A stretch of DNA of 64,000 nt from GCA-003244245 sp036501085 (GTDB lineage Bacteria; Actinomycetota; Actinomycetes; Mycobacteriales; Pseudonocardiaceae), in NCBI GenBank assembly GCA_036501085.1, contig DASYAZ010000016.1, positions 1-64,000 on the forward strand, written 5' to 3'. Below, piece by piece: positions 54,873 to 63,586 of this stretch; positions within the stretch are counted from its first letter, which is position 1, and each line of letters opens with the position of its first letter. The notes beneath the pieces are model-generated. The model worked only from the letters and a program-made list of their open reading frames with translations. It did not search any database and had not been told where the DNA came from. The position numbers and the translations under genes were made by a program.

Positions 54873-55532
54873 ATGGAGGGCGAGCGGATCCGGGCCCGGC
54901 TTGCCGATGCGTGGTTGTACCTGTGCACAGACGCCAGAACCGGACGCGGGGATCTCGCCGAGTTCGCGGATGCGGCGCTGGCCGGTGGCGTGGACATCAT
55001 CCAGCTGCGGGACAAGGCCCTGGAAGCGCGCCCCGAGCTCGCCGCCCTGGAGGTGCTCGGGGCGGCGTGCAGGCGCCACGGCGCCCTGCTGGCGGTGAAC
55101 GACCGCGCCGACATCGCGCTGGCCGCCGGCGCCCAGGTACTCCACCTGGGTCAGGACGACCTGCCGGTGAGCTGGGCCCGCCGGGTGGTCGGCGAGGAGA
55201 TGGTGATCGGGCGCTCCACGCGAGATCCCGCGCAGGCGGCCGCGGCCGCGCGCGAACCCGGCGTGGACTATTTCTGCACCGGTCCGTGCTGGGCCACCCC
55301 GACCAAACCCGGCCGGCCCGCGGCCGGGCTGGAGCTGGTGCGCAGCACCCGAGCCGACCCCGGGATCACCCGTCCCTGGTTCGCGATCGGGGGGATCGAG
55401 AACCCGCACCGGTTGGAGGAGGTGCTCCAGGCCGGCGCGCAGCGCGTGGTCGTGGTGCGGGCGATCACGGAAGCCGCGGACCCCCGCGAGGCCGCCGGCG
55501 CCTTTGCCACCCGGCTGCGCTCAGCGCGCTAG
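54873..55532 (+). CDS. thiE: Thiamine phosphate synthase
   Basis: 219 residues, TIM barrel joining HMP-PP and thiazole phosphate. YLCTDARTGRGDLAEFADAA, GGVDIIQLRDKALEARPELA, LAVNDRADIALAAGA, LGQDDLPVSWAR, GRSTRDPAQAAAA and the GP loop CTGPCWATPTKPGRPA. No Shine-Dalgarno before ATG 54873, so it may be leaderless. It lies divergently from the riboswitch-controlled thiO. Overlaps the convergent protease gene by 4 bp. Confidence 0.92.
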   Translation: MEGERIRARLADAWLYLCTDARTGRGDLAEFADAALAGGVDIIQLRDKALEARPELAALEVLGAACRRHGALLAVNDRADIALAAGAQVLHLGQDDLPVSWARRVVGEEMVIGRSTRDPAQAAAAAREPGVDYFCTGPCWATPTKPGRPAAGLELVRSTRADPGITRPWFAIGGIENPHRLEEVLQAGAQRVVVVRAITEAADPREAAGAFATRLRSAR

Positions 55533-56494
55533 CGCGGATCGGTGGAGGCTTGACCGGTGATGAGGGTGAGCCCGTAGGTGGACAGCACCTGCCCGATCGG
55601 CTGGAAGTAGGACTGGCCGCCGAGCAGGCATCCGCCGGTCCCGCCGGAGAGAGTGCCCTGCGCCTGGTTGCCGCTCATGAACGGGCCGCCGGAGTCACCT
55701 TCCTCGGCGCAGACGCTGGTCTTGGTGAGCCCGCGGACGACAGCGCCGTCGCCGTAGTTCACCGTCTCACCGAAAGCCTGTATCTGGCCACAGTGGTGAC
55801 CGCTGGTGGATCCGGACAGGCACACCGCGTCGCCCACCGCGGCGGGGGCGGTGCCGGACACCGCGACGGTGCCGCTGTCACCGTCGACATCGTGGGTCTG
55901 TTCCCACGCGGGGGACGCCACCTCGACCAGCCCGAAGTCGTGACCGGGGAACGTCGTCTTGGCGACCGGTCCGATGGCGTTACCGTCCGGTCCCGACCAG
56001 GTCCCGCCCAACTTGGTGCAGTGCCCGGCGGTGATCACGTACCGGGTACCGCCGGAGACGGCGTTGAAGCCGGCCGAGCAGCGCCCACCCTCGGTGCTGG
56101 TGATCGTGTCACCGCCGCGCAGGGCGGAGAGCAGCCTGGGTCGGGATGTCACGTGCTCGATGCGTACCGCCCGCAGGCCCGTGGCGAAGGTCCTGGCTGC
56201 GGCCACGTCGGTAGCCGAGATCACGACGGAGCGGGTGGCCGGGTCGACGTGCCAGCCGGTCACCGAGTTCGGGACCCGGACCGCGCGGGAATCCAGCACC
56301 GCCATCACGGTCTGCAGCGCCGGCAGGTCCGGGATCGCGCTGACCGGCGCCGTAGCGGCCGAGGCCGGCAACGCGGTTCCGACCTGGAGGATGCCGCTGA
56401 GCAGCAGCCCCAGCACGACGCCAGCGACGCCGCCGACGCCGGCCGCCGAGGAGAAACGACGAGTTCGGGAGCGCACGAATCGGGGTCCTCTCAT
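55529..56494 (-). CDS. Secreted S1 (alpha-lytic/streptogrisin-type) serine protease
   Basis: 321 residues. Signal peptide with a hydrophobic core (VAGVVLGLLLSGILQVGT) to PASAATA (about 47), a pro-region (about 48-130) and the mature protease: CSAGFNAVSGG, H in TAGHCT, D in FPGHDFGLVEV and S in EEGDSGGPF. Cys residues suggest three disulfides. Extracellular nutrient protease. Confidence 0.92.
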   Translation of the reverse strand: MRGPRFVRSRTRRFSSAAGVGGVAGVVLGLLLSGILQVGTALPASAATAPVSAIPDLPALQTVMAVLDSRAVRVPNSVTGWHVDPATRSVVISATDVAAARTFATGLRAVRIEHVTSRPRLLSALRGGDTITSTEGGRCSAGFNAVSGGTRYVITAGHCTKLGGTWSGPDGNAIGPVAKTTFPGHDFGLVEVASPAWEQTHDVDGDSGTVAVSGTAPAAVGDAVCLSGSTSGHHCGQIQAFGETVNYGDGAVVRGLTKTSVCAEEGDSGGPFMSGNQAQGTLSGGTGGCLLGGQSYFQPIGQVLSTYGLTLITGQASTDPR

Positions 56495-56661
56495 CCGTAG
56501 CCAATCCGCGTAACTGCCCGACCGTTGCTTTACGCTACGGCTCAGTCACGCAGCGGTGAAGTCATCATTCGGATGGATCTTGTAACCCATACGGTGAGTG
56601 TTGGACTCACTACTCGTAGTGGCAAGCTGAACTCATGCAGGCGGCCCAGCCCGTACCAGGA

Positions 56662-57384
56662 TCAAGAACGGCGAACCGAGCGCAATCCGGGATGATCGGC
56701 GGGCAGCACCCGAACGAGGACCGCACCGCTCACCGCGACGCAGATCGCCACCAGTGGCCAGCTCAACGCCACCCGAGCCGCGCCCAATGCCACCACCGCC
56801 CCGGCCGCCCAGAGCGGGGTGAACACCGCGATCCGAACCAGGTACTGCGCCACCCACACCCAGGACGCCAGCGAATACGCCCGGAGCAGGGCCGGGTCCT
56901 GGCGCCAGGTGGTGCGCTGGCCCAGTATCCCGCCGACAATCACCCCGAGCAGCGGCCAGCGGATCACGATGCTGACCGTCCAGACCAGGGTACTGACCAC
57001 ATTGGACAGCAGTTGGGCGAGAAAGAAATCAGCCGCGCGGCCGGTGTAGAGCGCGATCAGTGCGGCGGCGCAGACCCCGAGCAGGCCCAGCAGCGCGGCG
57101 AGCGGGCGATCCCCCCGGCGCCAGCGCAGGGCAGCTACCGCGATCCCAGTAACCATCGCGGCACCCGCGCCCCAGCCCAGGGACTGGCCCGAGATCAGCC
57201 AGGTCAGCACGAACGCGACTGCCGGAGCGGTGGCATCCAGCGCTGCCCGCCGGCCACCGAGAAGTTCGGGCAGCGAGTCAGGGCGATCCGGGCCGGGCAC
57301 GCCCTCCAGGGTGCCCGATGGCTCAGATCCCGGGGAGGATCCCCCGGATGCACTCCCGAGTGCCCTCCGGGTGCCGAGTTCCAC
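56662..57384 (-). CDS. DUF3159 membrane protein
   Basis: 240 residues at most, with 5-6 transmembrane helices and the DUF3159 signature (VSTLVWTVSIVIRWPLLGVI followed by VGGILG, RRGDRPLAAL). The first codons up to 57384 lie in a dispersed repeat, so the true start is probably further in (a GTG at 57300 is close to GGAGG). Function unknown; often near acid-stress or lipid genes. Confidence 0.8.
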   Translation of the reverse strand: MELGTRRALGSASGGSSPGSEPSGTLEGVPGPDRPDSLPELLGGRRAALDATAPAVAFVLTWLISGQSLGWGAGAAMVTGIAVAALRWRRGDRPLAALLGLLGVCAAALIALYTGRAADFFLAQLLSNVVSTLVWTVSIVIRWPLLGVIVGGILGQRTTWRQDPALLRAYSLASWVWVAQYLVRIAVFTPLWAAGAVVALGAARVALSWPLVAICVAVSGAVLVRVLPADHPGLRSVRRS

Positions 57385-57436
57385 TGGAGAGCTGGCGAAT
57401 CCGGGCCGGACCGCTTTCTCATGGAACTCGGGGCAC
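57371..57436. repeat. Inverted repeat, dispersed family B copy 3
   Basis: GTGCCGAGTTCCACTGGAGA (57371-57390) and TCTCATGGAACTCGGGGCAC (57417-57436) are imperfect arms. The left side shares CCGAGTTYCACYGGAGRGCT with the copies at 1176 and 50628. Overlaps the 5' end of the DUF3159 frame. Confidence 0.6.
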
Positions 57437-57540
57437 CAGAGCAGGGCGGACTCCGAGCACGGTGGAAGCGGGCTCCGAATGACCCGCTGTGAACGCTACT
57501 GTGTGGTAGGTACGCCTGTCCTACCCAGTTGAGGACCTCG

Positions 57541-58482
57541 ATGACGACGACCTCCGAGACCGCCGAGACCACCCGACTGCTGCATGAGCTCGAGCCGGTG
57601 GTCACCGAGAACCTCGACCGCCACCTGGCCACTGCCAAGGAGTGGATGCCGCACGAGTATGTGCCGTGGAGCCTGGGGCGCGATTACGCCGATCTCGGCG
57701 GCGAGCCGTGGGATCCCGAGCAGTCCCGGCTCTCACCGATCGCCCGGACCGCACTGGAGGTCAACCTTCTCACCGAGGACAACCTGCCCAGCTATCACCG
57801 GGAGATCGGGCGCACGTTCGGCCGGGACGGCGCGTGGGGTACCTGGGTGCACCGCTGGACCGCTGAGGAGGGCCGGCACGCGTACTGCATCCGGGACTAC
57901 CTGCTGGTGACCCGTGGGGTCGATCCGGAGGAGCTGGAGCGGGCCCGGATGCAGGTGATGCAGACCGGCTACGACACCCAGGAAGCGCCGCTGCTGCGCG
58001 TCCTGGCCTACGTCTCCTTCCAGGAACTCGCCACCCGCATCTCGCACCGCAACACCGGACGCCATGCCGGGGACCCCGTCGCCGAACGCCTGCTCACCAG
58101 GGTCTCCACCGACGAGAACCTGCACATGGTCTTCTACCGCAACCTCGTCAAGGCCGCTCTCGAAGTCGCCCCCGGCCCCGCCATGCGCGCCATCACCGAC
58201 GAGGTCATCAGCTTCAACATGCCTGGCATCGTGATCCCCGGTTTCGCCCGCAAGGCAGCGCAGATCGCCAAAGCCGGTATCTACGATTTGCGGATCCACC
58301 ACGACGAGGTGATCCTGCCGCTGATCCGGCACTGGGCAGTGTTCGACCTGGAGGGTCTCGACGCCGAGGGCGAGAAGGCCCGGATCGAACTGGCCGAGTT
58401 CCTCAGCCAACTGGACCGGCAGGCCAGCCGGTTCGAGGAGCGACGCGCCCAGGCACAGGCGCGGGCCGAAGCGTCGGGGTAG
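57541..58482 (+). CDS. Acyl-ACP desaturase (DesA/stearoyl-ACP 9-desaturase family)
   Basis: 313 residues. Soluble diiron desaturase introducing a double bond in acyl-ACP. Ligand motifs: E in LTEDNLPSYH, EEGRH (EExxH, about 109-113) and DENLH (DExxH, about 190-194). ATG 57541 has GAGGA 5 bp upstream. Actinobacterial DesA-like enzyme for membrane lipids or mycolate precursors; exact chain unknown. Confidence 0.92.
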   Translation: MTTTSETAETTRLLHELEPVVTENLDRHLATAKEWMPHEYVPWSLGRDYADLGGEPWDPEQSRLSPIARTALEVNLLTEDNLPSYHREIGRTFGRDGAWGTWVHRWTAEEGRHAYCIRDYLLVTRGVDPEELERARMQVMQTGYDTQEAPLLRVLAYVSFQELATRISHRNTGRHAGDPVAERLLTRVSTDENLHMVFYRNLVKAALEVAPGPAMRAITDEVISFNMPGIVIPGFARKAAQIAKAGIYDLRIHHDEVILPLIRHWAVFDLEGLDAEGEKARIELAEFLSQLDRQASRFEERRAQAQARAEASG

Positions 58483-58504
58483 CGCCGGTCATCAACGGGG
58501 GCAA

Positions 58505-59257
58505 TCAGCCGGCCTTGCGGCGGGCCCGCTCCCACTGCTCCAGCGCATCCAGCTCGGCAGCCTGTTCCGGCGTCGGCGCGGTACCCCCGAGGTGCGCGGG
58601 CACCCACCACGGGTCATACTCAGGCGAGTCCGGGTAGCGCGCACGGGTGGCGTCGAGCAACGTGTTCATCACCGCGACCAGCGCGGCGTCGGCCGCGGCG
58701 CCGCGAGTGGGCGTCAGCGGTTCCCCGATGGTGATGCTGATCGGGATGTGCCGGGCCTCGCGGAGGGTGGGCCGGCGATCCTTGGTCCACACCCGCTGGC
58801 TGCCCCACAGCGTCACTGGGATCAGTGGGACGCCGGCCAGCCGCGCCATCCGGGTGGCACCCGACTTGAACTCCTTGAGGCAGAAGCTGCGGCTGATCGT
58901 GGCTTCCGGGAAGATCCCCACCAGCTCACCGGCCCGTAGCGCCTCCACCGCGTGCCGGAACGACGCCGCCCCCGCCGCGCGGTCGACCGGGATGTGGTGC
59001 ATGGCCCGCATCAGGGGGCCCATCACCGGGTGGGTGAACACCTCCTGCTTGGCCATGAACCGCACCAGCCGCCCCTGCTCGCGCCAGAACGGGGTGGCCG
59101 ACAGCGCGAAGTCCAGAAAGCCGGTGTGGTTCACCACCACGACACCGCCACCCGTGGCCGGGACATGGTCCTGACCGGCGACGTCCAGCCGGAGATCCAG
59201 TGCCCGGAACAGGCCCGTGGCCACCCGGGCGACGCACCGATAGGGCCGATCAGTCAC
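58505..59257 (-). CDS. 1-acylglycerol-3-phosphate acyltransferase (PlsC-like)
   Basis: 250 residues. VVVNHTGFLDFALS (HX4D catalytic motif, about 42-47), FPEATISRSFCLKEFKSGAT and GVPLIPVTLWGSQRV are PlsC blocks. Membrane-bound by the N-terminal amphipathic part. It is convergent with the desaturase. Likely phospholipid synthesis. Confidence 0.87.
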   Translation of the reverse strand: MTDRPYRCVARVATGLFRALDLRLDVAGQDHVPATGGGVVVVNHTGFLDFALSATPFWREQGRLVRFMAKQEVFTHPVMGPLMRAMHHIPVDRAAGAASFRHAVEALRAGELVGIFPEATISRSFCLKEFKSGATRMARLAGVPLIPVTLWGSQRVWTKDRRPTLREARHIPISITIGEPLTPTRGAAADAALVAVMNTLLDATRARYPDSPEYDPWWVPAHLGGTAPTPEQAAELDALEQWERARRKAG

Positions 59258-59329
59258 CCGCCCACGCTATCGGGCGCAGAGGGCCCGCACCTCGGCGACC
59301 GCGGAGGGCTGACCGGGCTCGCACCGGTC

Positions 59330-59794
59330 CTACCGGTCGTCCTGAGACACGAGGAATTGCGGCGTCACGAACCAGAGCAGTATGAATCCCAATCCGGCGA
59401 TGCCGCCGAGTACTAGCGCCCACCTATCGTCAAGGACGACGTCTACGATTAGCGTGAGTGTCGCGGTCATGGAACCTGCAAGGCAGGCAAGTCCGCCCAG
59501 TGCCATCCGACTGGAGGCCTGGATGATGGTGACTCGCCGCTGTTGACGAAAGAGAATACGGTGCCACGCAGCAGTGGCGGTGAGTAACCCGGTTGCGGCC
59601 ACAGCAAGCAGGACTGCCGTCAGGTGCAGTCCGTGGACCAGCCTGCCTGCCGATTGATAGCGGTCAGTGAAGACCACCGTGAGAAGGAACCCGAAAAGTA
59701 TTTGTATGCCCCCTTGAGCCACCCGTAATTCTTGTAGCAGTTCAGCGAAGTTACGAGTCAACCGGGCCGATTCGGATTCCTGTGGTGCACTCAT
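59330..59794 (-). CDS. DUF6328 four-helix membrane protein
   Basis: 154 residues with four hydrophobic helices, N-terminus FAELLQELRVAQGGIQILFG followed by FLLTVVFTDRY. ATG 59794 has GGAGGAG 5 bp upstream. Function unknown; the frame stays open upstream but without a ribosome site. Confidence 0.8.
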   Translation of the reverse strand: MSAPQESESARLTRNFAELLQELRVAQGGIQILFGFLLTVVFTDRYQSAGRLVHGLHLTAVLLAVAATGLLTATAAWHRILFRQQRRVTIIQASSRMALGGLACLAGSMTATLTLIVDVVLDDRWALVLGGIAGLGFILLWFVTPQFLVSQDDR

Positions 59795-59899
59795 TGTCTC
59801 CTCCTCGGCTGAGCGCTCGGGCAGTTCGGGCACGCCGTCGCGTTCCATCTTGCTGCCGAGGGGTCTACGGCCGGCGGAGATATTTGGCAAGCTGGCCGG

Positions 59900-60709
59900 G
59901 TGCCGGATCAGCGAGACACCTACACCCACGGTCATCACGACAGCGTATTGCGATCGCACCGGTGGCGGACGGTGTCCAACTCCGCAGCGTACCTGGTCCC
60001 ACACCTGCACCCGGACCAGCGGATTCTGGATGTGGGCTGCGGCCCCGGCACCATCACCATGGACCTGGCCCGGACAGTCGCGCCCGGCCAGGTGGTGGGC
60101 ATCGACAACGAGCCGGCGCCACTGGAATGGGCGCGCACCGAGGCCGCCGCGCAGGATGTGGCCAACGTGTCCTTCGTGACAGGTGAGATCTACCGGCTGG
60201 AGTTCCCGGATGGCGCGTTCGACGTCGTCCACGCGCATCAGGTATTGCAGCATCTGACCCAGCCGGTCGCCGCTTTCCGCGAGATGCGCCGGGTGTGCAG
60301 GCCGGGCGGGATCGTGGCCGCCCGGGACGCCGACTACGCGGCGATGGCCTGGTACCCAGGCGACGCGCGGCTGGACCGCTGGCTGGAGCTGTACCGGCGT
60401 ATCGCGCGCAGCAACCGGGCCGAACCCGACGCCGGGCGGCGGTTGCTGGCCTGGGCGCAAGCCGCCGGTTTCGCCGAGATCACCAGCTCAGCCGGCGTCT
60501 GGTGTTACGCCACACCGGAGGAACACGCCTGGTGGGGTGGCCTGTGGGCGGACCGGATCACCCACTCCGCCCTCGCCACCCAAGCCCTGGACCGCCACCT
60601 GGCCACCCGAGAGGACCTGAACGACATGGCGCAGGCCTGGCACCACTGGTCCAACCAGGACGACGGATGGTTCGCCGTCCTCCACGGCGAGGTCCTGTGC
60701 CACACCTGA
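59900..60709 (+). CDS. SAM-dependent methyltransferase (UbiE/Methyltransf_11-type)
   Basis: 269 residues. DTYTHGHHDSVLRSHRWRTV start, RILDVGCGPGTITMDLARTV (motif I, about 42-61), VVGIDNEP and FDVVHAHQVLQHLTQPVAAF. Class I methyltransferase; target unknown. GTG 59900 without a clear ribosome site; divergent from DUF6328. Confidence 0.85.
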   Translation: MPDQRDTYTHGHHDSVLRSHRWRTVSNSAAYLVPHLHPDQRILDVGCGPGTITMDLARTVAPGQVVGIDNEPAPLEWARTEAAAQDVANVSFVTGEIYRLEFPDGAFDVVHAHQVLQHLTQPVAAFREMRRVCRPGGIVAARDADYAAMAWYPGDARLDRWLELYRRIARSNRAEPDAGRRLLAWAQAAGFAEITSSAGVWCYATPEEHAWWGGLWADRITHSALATQALDRHLATREDLNDMAQAWHHWSNQDDGWFAVLHGEVLCHT

Positions 60710-61022
60710 ATCCCTCCGCACACAGCACCTCGACACGCCCGCCTGGATGAGGGCTCCCGCCGACCAAAACTTCCAGCAGCTCACTGAGCGAGGGACCGCG
60801 GCTGCTACAGCCCGACCCCAAAGACAAGTCCTATCGCTAACACTACACACTGAATCAACCATCTAGGCATGAGCGGATAGCGGCACTCCAGTGTCCAGAA
60901 CGGGTTGCTCCCGCGCTACTTTGGTTGACGCCGCCGGGGTCACCAGTAACGCAACAAACAATACTCCGCGCCTAGTTTACGATATGCTAGAATAAATCAT
61001 CTACCCAGTATTCGGAGCACGC
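60710..61022. other. AT-richer intergenic region before an accessory segment
   Basis: 313 bp without a gene. Composition shifts to AT-rich from about 60800. TATGCTAGAAT near 60982-60992 could provide a -10 box for the cupin-like gene at 61023. It marks the left border of the transferred-looking segment. Confidence 0.5.
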
Positions 61023-61640
61023 ATGTCACGACAGTCAGTAGTTGTTCAAATAGTCGAGCATATCTCGAAACAGATTGAGTCGGGGGGTTCACATCTGAGA
61101 GCGTGCCTGTCGGCCTTTTGCGAAGCAAAACCGAATCCCCGGGCGGTGTTAGATCACTTAACGGGTCTCAACGCCAGCGACCAACAGGCCCTCTTCGACG
61201 GATCACATGAGACTACAACTCATTATAAATGGCTTCTCTATCGACAGTATTCACCTTGGTTCACCCTATGGCTGCACGAGTACAAGCCGCGCCATTTGCA
61301 GCGGCTCGGGTACGCGCAAGTTCCACATAATCACCGGTACGACATTTCGTCAGTCATCCTAGCTGGCGGCTATGTCGCCAGCGCTTGGCAGCTCCTCGAG
61401 GACAACACAGTAGCGGCTACTCACGCGACACAGTTCCGCTTCGGCGACGTCATACAACTAAAGCATAATGAAATTCACAGCCTGGACAAGATCACGGAAG
61501 GCACGATAACATTAGTCGCGGAAGGCCATCGTATCAAGGGTGTCAGCCAGGCGTACTATCCAGGCCAGTCGCAGCCGCGACAATTCCCGGACTTCCCCCA
61601 ACGGTGGCCGGAACTTGTCAGCCAGCTTGATCGTCACTAG
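61023..61640 (+). CDS. Cupin-like hypothetical protein
   Basis: 205 residues. VPHNHRYDISSVILAGGYVA and RFGDVIQLKHNEIHSL have the H-x-H and second-half His spacing of a cupin metal site. No characterised family recognised. Base use is AT-richer than surrounding genes, suggesting transfer. Its 3' end overlaps that of the convergent HD-domain gene by 23 bp. Confidence 0.65.
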   Translation: MSRQSVVVQIVEHISKQIESGGSHLRACLSAFCEAKPNPRAVLDHLTGLNASDQQALFDGSHETTTHYKWLLYRQYSPWFTLWLHEYKPRHLQRLGYAQVPHNHRYDISSVILAGGYVASAWQLLEDNTVAATHATQFRFGDVIQLKHNEIHSLDKITEGTITLVAEGHRIKGVSQAYYPGQSQPRQFPDFPQRWPELVSQLDRH

Positions 61641-62349
61641 ACTCAAGGGTCCTCACCAGAGCCTGCACTTCTGGCGAAGCAAGCGAGACATTAATACATT
61701 CCCATAGGTGTAGGTTGGCATTTGCCCACTCCTCGTATCGACGTCGCGTCTCTTCGTCATAGAAGTAGATGCCTCTATCACGAAGTCGCACCTGGTCACG
61801 AAGGATCCGATCACACAATTCACGAATACTCTGACCTGTCTCCTCCATGTACTTATGTGCGAGAAGTACGGGAGTTATCGGCAGAGCCTTGAACAAGGTA
61901 TCGGCATCGCTTAGCGCCTGCGCCTCTAGGCACGCGTGTTCGTCACGCGACTCTGTCTCCGCCTCAGAGATGACTTGCTCAATGCGGTCAACTAGCCATT
62001 CGCTTATACCAAGATCACCCAAGAGCTGTGCGCGCATCTGGCAAGCGACAGTAGCGCGCGAATTCCGCTGCAGCATGTAGTTCAGATCATGCAACAGTGC
62101 AGCTGCCTCGACAATCGTTACGTCAGCATTGTTCTTCAGCGCGAGGCTTACCGCCTTTGTCCGAACAAACTCGACGTGATGCCAACCATGAAAGGGCAAT
62201 CCGGAAGCGAATTCCTGATACTGCCGCCGAACGGCGTGTTCGATCCGGCGAAGGGTCGCGGCCGTCAGCCCAATGCTGTCTCCAGAGAAGTCCACGTCGT
62301 CAATATCCGAGCGTTCGTAGGAACTCGCGGAGGCTTTTGCCGTATACAT
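61618..62349 (-). CDS. HD-domain metal-dependent phosphohydrolase
   Basis: 243 residues. HD fold ligands: H in LPFHGWHHVEFV (about 55), HD in AALLHDLNYM (about 88-89) and D in LSDADTLF (about 149). Likely a nucleotide or phosphodiester hydrolase; substrate unknown. ATG 62349 has GAGG 10 bp upstream and overlaps the upstream gene by 50 bp. Last gene of a three-gene minus-strand operon with atypical composition. Confidence 0.78.
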   Translation of the reverse strand: MYTAKASASSYERSDIDDVDFSGDSIGLTAATLRRIEHAVRRQYQEFASGLPFHGWHHVEFVRTKAVSLALKNNADVTIVEAAALLHDLNYMLQRNSRATVACQMRAQLLGDLGISEWLVDRIEQVISEAETESRDEHACLEAQALSDADTLFKALPITPVLLAHKYMEETGQSIRELCDRILRDQVRLRDRGIYFYDEETRRRYEEWANANLHLWECINVSLASPEVQALVRTLESSDDQAG

Positions 62350-62698
62350 CGTAGCTGGCCCTCATCTTGGTCAGGTCACCGGCGTCAAACCTCTTGCCTG
62401 TGAGTGTTGTTAGATGCGCAAGCAGGTCGACATCTGCGTGCCGAGACTCGAAGCTTACCTTCCTCTCTGAAACCTCAAATCTCCGGGTCATCTCCTCCCG
62501 TAGTACCAGATAACACATCGACTCGCTACTAAATTGGACAGACTCTGGCATCTCCTTGCCAGCAGATTGCGGGCCATGGTACCAGGAAAGGAACACGGCA
62601 TTGTCGGTTAGCTCCATCCGGTAAACGACCGTGTCGTTGGTGTAGACGATGTGAACCGGACACGACGTTCTGAAATCAAACAGAGAAACGATGGTCAT
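62300..62698 (-). CDS. Hypothetical protein of the accessory operon
   Basis: 132 residues, mixed alpha/beta (VYTNDTVVYRMELTDNAVFL, RRFEVSERKVSFESRHADVD). No family recognised. It starts 3 bp after the stop of the frameshifted upstream gene and overlaps the HD gene, so translation is coupled. Confidence 0.65.
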   Translation of the reverse strand: MTIVSLFDFRTSCPVHIVYTNDTVVYRMELTDNAVFLSWYHGPQSAGKEMPESVQFSSESMCYLVLREEMTRRFEVSERKVSFESRHADVDLLAHLTTLTGKRFDAGDLTKMRASYDVYGKSLREFLRTLGY

Positions 62699-62700
62699 CT

Positions 62701-63322
62701 CTACTCTTTTCGGAAACGCTCATCAATTTGAGCCAACGTCAATCCTGACGAGCTTGCCCACTTTTCACGATCTGCCGCGCGTCGTATAATCGAAGAATCC
62801 AAGCCTGGATCGATCATGCTTACTCGGACCGCACTAGGGCATCTGGGCACCATTCGTAGTCGTGCTGCCACATACCTGGCACTGGGGACCATAAAAGTCA
62901 TAGACTGGGCTGCCGTTGAGGCTCTCCATGAGCGCCTGATTGAATGCCACGCCGAAGGTCTGCGATGCTGGATACTCTGCAACCGGCAGATAACGCGGAT
63001 GCAATTCCCCGATCCTCTTGAAAACCTCTTCCCCTTGGCGCTGCAATGTTTCATCAAGTGCATCGCGCTGGTTGCGGTCGAGTACCCAAGTGGCGAAAGC
63101 GGCAAATACGAGGGCGAAAAGCGCGGACGCGATCAAGTTGAGACCGAGAGCAAAACGCGCCTCAGAGGATCCGATGTCGCCGTTGCCGATGACGAGCACA
63201 AGTCCGATCAATAAAGCGACAACGACGGCGAATGCTGTCGCGTAGAGTGATAGCCAGCGGCGAGCCCACACTGCGGGGGCTTCGCTGCGATCGCTGTTCG
63301 GTCGCGACGTTTTCCTCCTCAT
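62701..63322 (-). pseudogene. Two-helix membrane protein with a +1 frameshift
   Basis: From ATG 63322 (AGGTGG 5 bp upstream): N-terminal basic tail, two membrane helices (about 25-47, 55-80), then a soluble part reaching VYDFYGP. At CCCC (62884-62887) the first frame soon ends (QCQVCGSTTTNGAQMP), but a +1 shift continues SARYVAARLRMVPRCPSAVR, VSMIDPGLDSSIIRRAADRE to a TAG 2 bp before the next ATG. The continuous product of about 206 residues reads like one protein. So this is an indel in a C-run (mutation or sequencing error) or a programmed +1 shift at a Pro codon. Function unknown; a membrane-bound effector is a guess. Confidence 0.7.
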
Positions 63323-63514
63323 CGGCACCACCTTGTCCTTGTCAGGCTTGCAATGCTATCGACGACGGCCGCAGAGGTCGTTCCGGCTCTTGTGGACGTT
63401 CGGAGTGGGTCCACTGAGTTCTGCCGGGACGGGCACGTGGGCGGTCCGCCAAGAGCACCACGTACCGTCCGAGACTGCGCTCGGGATGGGGCGGCCCCGA
63501 CCGGCCGCCCCCAT

Positions 63515-63578
63515 CCCGACATGGAGACATATCGGGGTATACGAGGGCCGTTTGACCCCGATATGTCTCCATGTCGGG
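63515..63578. repeat. Dispersed palindrome family A, copy 2
   Basis: Perfect 24-bp arms (CCCGACATGGAGACATATCG and its continuation at 63515-63538, mirrored at 63555-63578), loop 16 nt. Nearly identical arms occur in the 3' end of thiC at 44301. Here it lies just after the histidine-kinase stop, as a terminator would. Confidence 0.85.
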
Positions 63579-63586
63579 GAAAGGGG

